Shown: positions 11,901-23,900 of the stretch, piece after piece
How the letters are laid out: every line of letters begins with the position of its first letter
Position numbering within the stretch: position 1 is the stretch's first letter
Origin: Acanthaster planci
Taxonomy: Eukaryota; Echinodermata; Asteroidea; Valvatida; Acanthasteridae
NCBI RefSeq assembly: GCF_001949145.1
Contig: NW_019091610.1
Span: 108,045-172,044, forward strand
DNA: 64,000 nt
Reading direction: 5' to 3'
Translations under genes and position numbers: made by a program
The notes under the pieces: model-generated
What the model was told of the DNA's origin: nothing
Database searches by the model: none
What the model saw: only the letters and a program-made list of their open reading frames with translations

Positions 11901-14900
11901 AGGGAGATGGCATGGTGGGCAACCGAGAGGTAGGTGTGACAGTGTTGGAAGATGACATTCGTATGAGTTTGAGTGTGAGCTTGAGTAGGAGAATTAGTAG
12001 AGAAATAAGCTGGAAGAGCGGCAAGGGTGGCAACCGAGAAGTGAGTGTGATGACGTTGTTGGAGATGACATTCTGATGAGTTTGAGTGTGAATGTGAGTA
12101 GGAGAATGAGTGGAGACATGAGCTGATGGAGTTGCCCAAGGGAGACAACATGGTGGACAATGGAGAGTTGGGTATGATGATGTCATTGCAGACGATACTC
12201 GTGTGAGTGTGAGTATCAGTGTGAGTGTGAGTAGGAGAATGAGTGGAGACATGAACTGATGGAGTTGCCCAAGGGAGGCAACATGGTGGACAATGGAGAG
12301 TTGGGTATGATGATGTCATTGCAGACGATACTCTGGTGAGTGTGAGTATCAGTGTGAGTGTGAGTAGGAGAATGATCGGATGTCTGAGGGGTGTTGTAGA
12401 AGGCGATCTGATGAGTCAACTTTAGGTGTGGATGGGAGTGGGAGAATGAATGAAGAGATCCCGGTTAGCTGCTGCCCAAGACTGAAGTTAGGGTGGGGAA
12501 TCGAGGGGTTAGTCTGACGGTGTTTGAAAATTGGACACGGCCCAAGAACCATATATCAGATTTTCATAAAACTGGTGTCAAGAGGACTGCAAGAAATCTG
12601 CTGACAAGCTGATCTGTAAGGATTAAAGAACCACAGGTTCTCTTGATACCAATTAGGGGTAGGCAGTCCTGGCGATATTTCGATTTGAAATGTGTATTAA
12701 ATGTGATAAGCTTCCCTCTGGTGATTTTTCAGGGTGTGCGGGGAATCCTAAGTCGGTACCTGGGCAGGTTCTCACAGATTGCTGGCGACATGATCAACTG
12801 TGGGCCAGTTCTCAACTGGATGGAGGTAAATTGAAGGCTTTGTCCAAATCTGGGCCGTGTCTCTATCTTTGTCTTCATTCCGAGGTCTGCCATCAGTCTC
12901 AAACATTTCCTGTCTTGACTGCACAAAAATCCTTTGAAATCGAAACCCCTACTAGACAAATTGAGTTGAGATAACATGCGTGTACCTGACAGCTGCTAAA
13001 TGTGACCCACTCTGCAAAAATGAGTCTTAAGTCGCTAGATCCACTTTTTGAGTTTTCATTTGTATTGGAAAGAGCAAATTTTAGTTTTTTGTTCTTGATG
13101 TATCTCTCAGTTTGGCATCCTGATGAAAGTGGATACTCCATGGTGAAAAAAAGTTGTGGGTTCGTATTGATCTACACTGTGCAAAATGATCCTAGAGGAC
13201 TTTTTTATTCCAAAGTGGCTCTAGCGACTTGAGACTCGTTTTCGCAGAGTGGGTCACAAATGCGATGGAACATTGCAGGTTCTTTTGACGTGCTCTCTCG
13301 TTACAGGCGTTTCACTCATGGTGTCTGCATAAACGAAGCCTCTAACAATGATAGGAACAACTGGTGGCATAGTCCCCACGCTTTTTTTCTGACGGCTTAG
13401 CGAAGAAAACCAGCAAGTTAATGCCAGCATTTCCTCTTCCAAAATATTCCCACCTTTTGCCGTTGATCCTACGAGTCCTTGTCGCTCTGGACGCATTGGG
13501 GCCCCCTGGTGGCAGAAATGCAGATGTTGCTGTTCCAAGTGGACCCTTTAATACACTGGTTACTGTTAAGTTAAATGTACATGGCATCCTCAGCAGGTGT
13601 ACGTGTAGCATACTGAGTGATTGATTGAGAAGGAAGATGATAGGGGTGTGACTAGTCCCCCCCCCCGACCTCCTTTTAATTATATGTACATGTATGTACA
13701 GCATGGTGTTACTTGAAAATCTCAAATTTTCCTTTTTCTGAAATTGTGTCGCACAGTTCTGCAATTCTGGGTCCATTGGTGGAGCCCTTTGGTCGTACGT
13801 TGCTCATGTAGATTCCACCGCCTTATCTTTCCCAGTGAGAAATTCTGGGTCTGCCGCTTCTTTATTGTTAAAACATGTGGCGGGGCCGAGATGTCGAACT
13901 TGTTTGTCTCAGCCTGCCTGCTGTTTGCAAATTGTCTTGTTGAAATCTGAAAGTAAGAAAAAAATTTTCAATTTTCTCTTCGACTGTCCACCTCGGCGAA
14001 GATTGATAATCACGGACATGCTTTGAAGGTAAAGGACTCAGCCTATAAACAAAACCCTCCCTCCTCTGCATGCTTTTGTCGCCAGCTTTGATTTACCGTA
14101 GTTGTTGACGATAATTCTTTTTGGTTTATAATAAATGTGCGTGTACACGTAGTGTCTATAGTGGCACATTTTTGTTTCAGCGTCAAATTTTTGACCGTTG
14201 AGTTGAATATTGGCACAAATCTTCCCCACTCCACGATGTGGAATCAACCGCGTTGTTACATGTATCTGAGCTTGGTGCTTGTACCGCCTTTGGCGCTGCA
14301 CAGCTACGTGTACTGTAGGCTTTCAATGCAGGATCTCAGTTATGCACTTCGCTAAAAACAAGGTGGACGTGTCAGGAATGTCCAATCAGAATTGAATCAT
14401 GTGCTTGCTGGGCTAGGAACGACTGTTCACGCAGCTGATCATTCAGCGTGCCTTGCTGGTGCAGTAGACCAGAACGTGTACAGTTTTTGCTCTACAAGAG
14501 AAAGTTTTGTTTTATTTCACCAGTGGTTCATGTCTTTGAAATTGAAGAGGATAATTCCACTGTGTTGCATACTTTTTAATTGCGTGCGAAAATTCGCTGT
14601 CATCTTTAAACCGACTGCAAATAGTTGTTCAGTTGACAGAACTTTGCCCCAAGTTTTGCTGCACTTCCAGCAGTGTTGTATTTAAGGCCATCACAAGTCA
14701 TTCAGTCATAAACCAATTCAATTTAATTTATAAGCTATTCAAATGAACTGTGACAAAAGCATTCCTTTGTCATTGTTCACCCTGTTACTTATGACTGGCC
14801 CTGTGAAGGGACTTGTGACTGGACTTGTGAAAGGACTTGTGACTGGACTTGTGAAAGGACTTGTGAAGGGACTTGTGACTGGACTTGTGACTGGACTTGT

Positions 14901-17900
14901 GAAAGGACTTGTGACTGGACTTGTGAAAGGACTTGTGAAGGGACTTGTGACTGGACTTGTGAAAGGACTTGTGATAGGACTTGTGATAAGACTTGTGATG
15001 GACTCGAATACAACACTGACTGCCAGCATGTGCACTCTAATTCTCTTACTTCTCTTGAAACTGAGAATCTGTTGATGTGCAGCAGAGTTCCCTGTTACTA
15101 CTCGTGATCACCATCACTGACCTTCATGTACACACTAAGGAAATGAAGGAACTGTTTTCAATTTCACCACCCATTGTTTAAAGTCTCGGTCTCCTGACAG
15201 CAGATAAAGCGTGCTGTCCATAACATACAGTTCCCATACGGCTCTTCTCCAAACCTCACAACCCGCACCAGAGAATTGCCGCATGGTGCTACCACAAACC
15301 TACGGTACTTCTGTTGAGATTTTGTCGAGTTGATTTTCCTCCCAAAATGTCATGCTGCTTTTTATTCCACAAACCTGAGCAAGCATGAGGTAATTTAATG
15401 GTTGGAGAATTTACTCAGAGTATAAATGTAAATAACGTCATAGTGCTCTTTACATTTTCTAAATTTTTGTGAACGAACATCTTGAGCACTTACCATTATA
15501 TTGAGCTTATGCTTCAAGGAATCTATTTTCTTTTCTCAGTGCAAAACAGCTAGCTTATCCATGAAGTACCATTGCATGTACCCCATGTGGGTCATTCCAT
15601 GAAGTTGGGGCACAATTTGTGACAGTGTCCATTGTTACATGGGTTTCGTAAAAATGAACAGCTATTTCCCTGCATGTGGATTCCAAATTGACATTGTTAT
15701 GCATCTTGCAAGGCTGAATACAGAGGTGTGTGTTAGTTTTACAGAGTAAATGACCTACCCTAGAGGTCACGACAGGTGGTAAAACTTTTGGATGTAGCAA
15801 GGACACCATCACAAATGGTGCCCCAACCTCATGGAATGACCCATATACCAGTACATGTATGTTTGCTATACAATGATCCATTGTAATCTTTAGCAGTGGT
15901 ACACACTTGTCACATTTAAAGTGCCTTTTTTTTAGACAGGCACGTAGCTTGTCGAAGATAATTGTCTCAGTGTTTCCTGTTATTGAGGGGATCCCCAAAA
16001 CAAAACCATACATGCATTTCCTTCTTTATGGTAGCTCAGCGTTCCTTGTTTCAGTGGTATTTGAAAATGCAGTGGGCAGCTAGAACATGTCAATTGACAC
16101 CTTCCTAAAGATGTTTGATCATGTGAGAAGTTTATGCTTCACCCAGATTTGCTGTCACCGTCTTCATCTTTTTGTTTCGCCAGCCTTTCCAGTGTCATTT
16201 TGATTTTTAAAATGTAAATGGCTTTGTAGATGTTGGTGCTTTTCTCAGAAATTTTATTAGCTTAAGTTAGTTTATTTATAGCTGAATATATGTGTCATGT
16301 TCAACTACTGTAACTTGTGACTGATTTAATTTTATTTTTTTCGTTATTTGAGTTGTGCTCATTTTTTTCTAACTTATCCATTTTCAGAATTGGACAGGGT
16401 CAGCAATTTTAACATTTATTTTCAACTGTTGCTTTCTTTCTGCATGAAGTTAAAGTTAGAGTTTTACATGTGAAATTTATTGTTATTTCAGCTCGATAAC
16501 CATGGCAACCACGTAGTAGCTAGCGAGGAGTCTGCCATCAACATACCCGCAGTAGCAGCTGCACATGTGACCAAGCGATACATGGCACAGGCACCCGATG
16601 AAATCTCTCTTGAGGTGAGTTAGCTGCCCATCAGGAAGTCCGGGAACCAGACTGCTTGTGTTTGGTAGAATCAAGAATGTACATTTACTGGTGTTCAGAA
16701 AGGTCAGAAATTCCTTAAATGCAGGCTAACCTTACATACTAGCTTTTCTACCCTTACGCTAATGTACACATTTTCACGCTGTATCCTCGGCGTGGTTCAA
16801 GAATTACTGTGTGTGCTTGTAGTCGCATTGACACTAATTTAGGTGTTTGTCCTGTCTACTTGTCATTTTGCCTTGGAGAAAGATGCCGCTTGGATCGAAA
16901 TGTCAGGCCCTCCATATTTTGAGATTGACACTAATTTATTCACTGGTAACATGATCTCATTGATTGATATGCCTCAATTTGAGGACACCTCAAAATACAT
17001 GTAGAAAGAGAATGTTAGAACCTGTTTAAATTAGTGAAAAAGGGTTTCATTGGTTTTTCGAAGCGTAGGTAATGGTTTAGTCTTATTGTCTTCAATTTTT
17101 GATTTGTTTGGGTCTAGGTAGGGGACATGATCTCAGTGATTGACATGCCTCCACCTGTCGACACCTCCTGGTGGAGGGGGAAAAATGGCTTTGAAGTCGG
17201 ATTCTTCCCCCGGCAGTGCGTAGAGCTGATCAGTGATAAAATACCGCCCTCGGTGGTCAACATCATGCCAAGGTCGCCCAAGCCAGGTACGACGAGACAG
17301 TGAAAAACATGCCCAGTGGTTTTCATTCCTACTGTTGCTGCGCTTCCGAGATTCAGTTTGTAGTTTGTGTTCCGTAAGGGACTTTTTGGCTGTTGTAAGC
17401 TTGTCTGCTGCCCTCTCTTGGCATCTACAGCCACAGGAAACAGATGTTAAGCCGTGGCCGAATCAACTGGCTGCGGCTGAGAGCAACACGTGAGTCTATG
17501 GAGATTGGGGCTGCAGCCACTGTTTCATAGATTCACATGCTGTTTCCAGCCGTAGCCGTATGGTTTGGACAGGGCCTCAAATGGGGTGGAGGGCAGCATC
17601 TGTAGGGGGCTGGTAACCTAAGGTTACGGTTTAGTGACAGTCATTCGTCAATCCGTGGTCAATTTCGCCGAGTGTCCAGGTTGTGCTTTGTGCACAGGTT
17701 AGTGGGGAAAACTGACCAGTAGTGGACAAATGGTCATTGCTTGAACTTGGCCTGGAATTGACGTACATATCTGGGTCATTCCATGGGTTGGGGCACAATT
17801 TGTGATGGTGTCCTTGCTACATCCAAAACTGTTACCACCTGTCATGACCTGTAGAGTAGGTCATTTACTCTGTAAATGTAACACACATCTCTGTTTTCAG

Positions 17901-20900
17901 CCTTGCGAGATGTATAATTTGGAATCCTTATGTAGGGAAATAGCTGTTCGTTTTTATGGAACCCATGTAACAATTAACATCACAAACTGTGCCCCAGGCC
18001 GTGTCCGAAACGGGCTTCCAGAGCTACGGCTAGGTCTATTGTCTACCCGTCTCCACACATTTCCAATGGAGCGAAGAGCTAGACCTAGCTTTAGACAAGA
18101 GATTTGGATGCAGCCCCAACCTCATGGAATGACCCATCTTCATGTATACATATGCCACACAGTCTGTAGTCCAGATAGTGCTGCAGAATTCCAACAGTTC
18201 CTCTTTTTTGTTTGTCTATCTTAGAGCCAATAATTATCATCTTTGGCTCTATGATGGTGCTGTGGATGGTGTTGGTTTATTGGAAAGACTGCCCTCTGTT
18301 GGCATAGTTTCGCTGATTGCTCTGCTGTTCAATTTAAAGAATCCCTGAGCAGGGAAGTCAAATTTGAGGATCAATTCCTTGTAAGATACGGTAGCCTGCC
18401 TGTGTACACAAATGTTCATTATTTATAGTTCTTGATGAGGAGCGTTTTTTAAGAGTAGCCAAACTCCATCTAACAGTTAAGTGTTCTATTCAATTCAAAG
18501 TCAAATTTGGGAATCGATTCTGGTAAGGTAGCCTGCCTATGGACAACTGTTGATTAGTCTGGTGCCTTGGTAAGGAAACATATGCAGATGGTAGTTCTGA
18601 TATCAGGGATTGTTCTCCATACTTCCCATTATGTAGGCTTCCGCAGTAGTCACCATCAGATCCCAGTCAAGGAGTATGACAAGGGTACGGACATTCCCAA
18701 CCTAAGCATCTTTGCATCCTGGCATTGACTTCTTTCCTGGACTGATATTTCATTTTGCGGCATTTTGAAATGACCCCTGCAAGAGTTTCATCCCGTGCAT
18801 AATTAGGAAAGGGAATGACTAATCCATTTTTTTTCCCCCCGTCTGGCGTATCTTTTTTCCTGCTCACTGTCATGTACGTGCATTTGCCAGTAGGAATGCT
18901 TTATTTTCTGGAGAGTTATCCTGTAATGATCTGGCAGTGCACTGGCATCACCAGTTCATGTACCGTAATTGACTACATTTTTGACCTCATGTCGTCTTGG
19001 TTTCTTGTGGACTGTCCCATGTCGGATGTGGTTAGTGTTTCGGTCTGCCTCATGTCCGGGTAAGATGTTTGCAAAGGGTTCATCTAGAATTAGTCCCTCT
19101 CTGTATACGTCTTTATCTGATACCTTTTCTTCCCTCTTGGAATTCTGGTCTTTACAGTTGCAGAAAATTAAAGGATTAAAAATGTACCATCTGAATGGCG
19201 TACCCTTATGACTCAAATGTATTAAATATCTCTGTGGTCCACACTGGAAAATGATGATCTCAAAGTTCAAAATATTTGAACTGGTTGGCTTTTGATATTC
19301 ATTTCAGGCAGGGAAGGCGATACGCACCGGTATTAGCCAACTTTTGAGGGTTCATGTACAAACACAAAACCATGCATACATGTACATGTGTATGCCCTAA
19401 ATACATGTTTTGATGGCCGTAACTTTTGTACAAATGTGGTGCAAATCACATGACATGAACAGTGACAAGAAAAAAACCATGACAAGACGGCAGTAAGCTT
19501 TATCTTTTCATCCACTTTCTCTTTCTCGATTTGTCAAATGTCTCGCTGTCCTATGTTTTTTCCATGTGAAAAGATGGTTACACTTCTTTTAAACTAATCC
19601 ACACGTGGTTCTTTAATCTTGTCTGCTGCATAAATGAGACAGGAAGTCCAGGTACAAGACTTGCACTCTCCTTATTCACCGTTTATTTCTGGAAATATAT
19701 TCTGGGCCACTTTGGTGTCCATGTAGATATAGTCTTGCTTCATAGTGAGCTGCATGTTTTTGCGTTCCACATGTTGAATTGACCTGGTTGTAAATTTTCT
19801 CTCTGTTGTGTTTGTCTGAATTAATGTTTCTCAAACCAGTGAGCATGTTCTGGCGTGGTTTGCAGGTTATGCGATGGTGTTTGTCTTTTCAGAGCAATGT
19901 ACCGGTACAGCCACACTGTTCCGTTTGCCCGTGATTGCTGGTCGTGTTTTTATCTGTGTACAAATATGTCGCACCATTTTGAATTCAGCGGGTTGTTCCT
20001 GTCATGAGAGAGCTGATGTCGCCCCGTTTGAAACTGAGAATTGATGTTTCATCGTCCTTGTCTTTCAAAGATAACTTGGATTACAAGGTTGTTAGTGAAG
20101 AGATTCCCAAAAGGCCTAAACAAGCAAACATTGAGAAAGGAAAGGTTGAGTCTCTTCTGTTACTTCCTTTTAATACAGTTCTGTAAAATAAACTTTTCTT
20201 GATTCATGTGAAGATCAATCAATAATTTCAGCTCACGAAACAAAATGGGATCATCTTTTATTGGAAGTTCATCCAAATATCGCAATGTTTTTCCGAACAT
20301 AGTTTGAATTCAAATAGTTTAAGGGGTTGTTGGAAATATTAATGGTCTTTCTGTCTTTCCGCTCATTTAAGTTTGCTTTGCTACACCTGTCAGTTCGGCT
20401 ATTAGCTTTGGTGTACATGTACATGTAAATGCTTTCACTTCTCTCAATGATATTTTCTTGTGAAATGTAATTGAACCTAACTGATGTCACTGATGTACCG
20501 TACATGTGCATTGTGAAGATTGTGATAATGTGTGTATATAGCATGCCATTGCTTGGTGTTTGGTGATTGGTGATTTTTGCCTGATGTTCATATCTGTAAT
20601 CTACGTTGTAATGTAGCAGATGATTATTTTTGTGTGTGGGTTTCGAACATAGTTGGAGCACCATTCCTTGATGCTATGTTTCTTTACCTGTTTCTTCAAG
20701 AATTAAGACGGACAGTTTACAGTAACTCAATAAGCAGTTAACCAACCAAAGCAGTGACAATAGGGTTTAGAGATCAGTTTTCATGTTTACAGTTTCAGGG
20801 GCAAGCTAATCAAACATGTCCAAAACAGGCTAGCCCTGTCTGTCAATTTCTGGAAAGTGCCGTTCACACAAATTCTGTTGAACAGACGTCTAAAACTTAC

Positions 20901-23900
20901 CGGTAGCTCTTCCATTTTAACTGGTCTTCCATGAATGACGTGGATAAGTGGGAGCTTCCCCTTTGTTTCTGATTGATACACATGCTTGGAAAGTGATTCC
21001 GGATTTCCTGAAATGTAAAATGGAAAGTGAACAACCATTCGCTAATGGAAGATTCGTGTAGGTACCGGTATATCTAAGCCTATTTCAAGCGAGCTCAGCA
21101 GGTTGATTTGCTGTGGCCTTCTTTGCCCATTCCCAGTCATTTGTTGCCGATCACCGGTAACCCTGTTTTGATAGAAACATTCGATGGCATTTTCCTTGTT
21201 CATTCTTGTCCCCCGTTTCGATAGTCTTGAACAAGCACGGCAAATTGATCACGTTTCTGCGGTCCTTCATCCTGGCGAGGCCGACGCGCCGCGGCCTGAA
21301 GCAGCGTGGCATCCTGCGGGAGAGAGTGTTTGGCTGCGACCTGGGCGAACACCTGCTGAACTGCGACACTGATGGTAACCAAATAATGAATCCCCAGTGA
21401 ATGCTAACCCTCCAATCATTCCACGCACCCCAAGGGCCACCTGTTAATGCTTGGCACCTGTTCAGTGACAAGCATTGCAATCAACCGGCGACTCGCATTG
21501 ACTCTGTCAGCTGTCATGCCGGGCCTGTTTGTTGATATTCAAATACGCATAATAACATGAAATGAACAGGACCAGTCAAGGAAAAGATTAAGATAATAAA
21601 CTGCCCAAGTTTCTGTCCTAGCCCCTGTTACGTTAGCATTAAGTTTAAAACCCTAAAGGTCCACAGGGGGAAATCAGGATTCTAGGGTTTCAACAAAAAA
21701 AAGATAAATGAAAGTACTAATGTTTGAAGGGATCTTCCCTGATATACAGTGTGACAGCAATATTTTTGGGAACATGATGATCAATTATTGATCAGGACAA
21801 AGAGCTCATGAATGGCCGTCTTGCTTGACTTGACATTTCACCAAAATTTAGGAAACATGATCCAAAACTCATTAATTGTGTTCACAAAATCAAATACTTG
21901 GGACTTCCAAAGCTGTTATCAATCCGCCCAACCGTCCGGACCAAAAGCACAGCTTGATACCTGTTCACTAATTCCCTTTTTCACGTAGTGCCCCAGATCG
22001 TGCAGGCCTGTACCGAGTTCATCGAGGACAAGGGCATCTTGGACGGCATCTACCGTCTGTCGGGGGTCTCCTCGACAGTCCAGTGGCTGCGGGATGAGTT
22101 TGACAGCGAGAAGGTCCCCGACCTGAGCCAGTATGAGAAGGACATCCACTGCGTGTCGTCGGTCTGCAAGTTGTACTTCCGGGAGCTGCCCAACCCGCTG
22201 CTGACCTACCAGCTCTACAAGAAATTTGAGGTGGGTAGGAGATTTGTCCGAGGCTGGTGCAGCGCCCAGAGGGTTGTGGCATAGTTGTAAGATTCAAGTC
22301 GGGGACCCAGACGCGAGTGGCACTTACAGTGGTTTGGACTCGGGTCACTCAGACAAAAGACTATGTCTGGACACTAGGCCGCTTCATACTCCATGCCTAA
22401 CAAGTGCGCATGGAAAAACCTTTTGACCTTATAGTGATTGTTTTTCGTCCCTGTTTCCCCCACGGAGCTGGCGGTGTCACCGGGCAATGTTAAATGGTGT
22501 TCCACGACAAGTGGAAAAAATTGAAGAAGAAAAACATTTCTTTTGACATAGAAAAGGGTTGTGCTTCACTATGAAACTGAGAAAATGTCTCAACACTCGC
22601 TCAGGTTGTACTCAAACCCACCACGTCCTGCTTTCCGCTCAACCACCAACGCCAATCACACATTTTTTTGGGTGCCCCTGCTGAAAAAAACCTCACTTCA
22701 CTCCTGTTGTTCTGTGCTTCCGTTAGTGCCTCAAACTCAGTAAAAGCTGTTGTGACCTGTTCCCTCAAACTAACGTACCCTACAAACTCTCTCTGGGAAA
22801 AAAAACAGGGCACCAATCTCGTGGAGCTGTTCAGCTCTGATAATGTTTGCCCTGTAAAAAGAGGTTACCTCCAAACATATTATACCGGTACAGTATCAGT
22901 AAAGCATTGTAAATTTGCCTCAATATTTTCTGAATCTGCTTAGCAGATTGAAAAAGTTTGGCCCAGGGCACACTGTTCTGTAATTCACAAGGTACGGCAT
23001 GTTTTGGGTTTATCCTTTTTAGGAAGCGGCAACATCTCAGGAGGAGACGCGTCTCCTCAAGATGCATGACACCGTCCAGCAGCTGCCCCCGCCCCACTAC
23101 CGCACCTTACACTTCCTGATCAAGCATCTGGCCAAGATGGCTACCTATGAGAACCAGACTGGGATGACCACCAAGAACCTGGCCATAGTCTGGGCACCCA
23201 ACCTCCTCAGGTAGGCTCCTAACTCCAGAATCTTGACTGTATATTCATTGGTACGTTGTACAAGATTTTGGCACTCGAAGGAAGGTGGAAGTCTGGGTAC
23301 CCAACATCCTGAGGTAGGTTTATAATCGCAAAATCTTGACCGTTAATCCATTGGTATGCTGTCCTGGCTGTTGCCATATTTAAGAAGGTAGAGCTAGGAC
23401 ATAGGACACCCGACCTCCTTAATACCCGTAGGTTCAGAAGCCCCTTAAACCACATCAGTTCCCGTCAAAATCCACGGAAAGGTTGTGAAGACTTTGCTGC
23501 GTCGGGAAAGGTACAGCTCAGCCACAGTCTGGGTGCCAGACGTCCTCAGGTACATGTAAGCTTGGCTTAGAGCCCTGAGACGTGGAAGTCCTTTAAATGG
23601 TCACCGTTTCTTTTGTGAAGGATTTTACCATAGCCCTAGCCCCTTACCTCCTCAGTTACGCCTGGACTCCCCACCCCCATCCTTGCAGATTTTCTGATAC
23701 ATTTTGGTTGTGAAGGATTTTACTCTTCTTTGCTCTTTAAAAAGTCACAATTTCTGCCTCAGCGATGAAGTGTAGCCTGGCTACTTTGTCTTTAGTATCA
23801 ATGAAAGGTTCTTGTTCCTTGGTCTTCAGGTCTAAGGACTTAGCTTCTGCCACTGCAGCGGCTTTCATGGAAATCAAGATCCAGGCCACTGTGGTGGAGT

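Noticed and set aside
11651-12319. 222-residue antisense open frame with HTHTDTHT repeats
   Set aside because: It arises from the GTGAGT-rich tandem duplications downstream of exon D, read backwards.
14743-15075. Open frames on both strands through the GGACTTGTGACT array
   Set aside because: The 12-bp period keeps all frames open automatically. The product is a pure 4-residue repeat, it lies in an intron, and there are no flanking coding features.
17431-17489. Candidate 59-nt exon between SH3 exon G and RhoGAP exon H
   Set aside because: In the incoming phase it stops after six codons, and its donor end belongs to a foldback repeat also present near 47.1 kb.
22270-22305. tRNA-like A box (TGGCATAGTTG) and GATTCAAGTC
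   Set aside because: The boxes are about 10 bp apart, far too close for a tRNA or SINE promoter, and no cloverleaf can be drawn.
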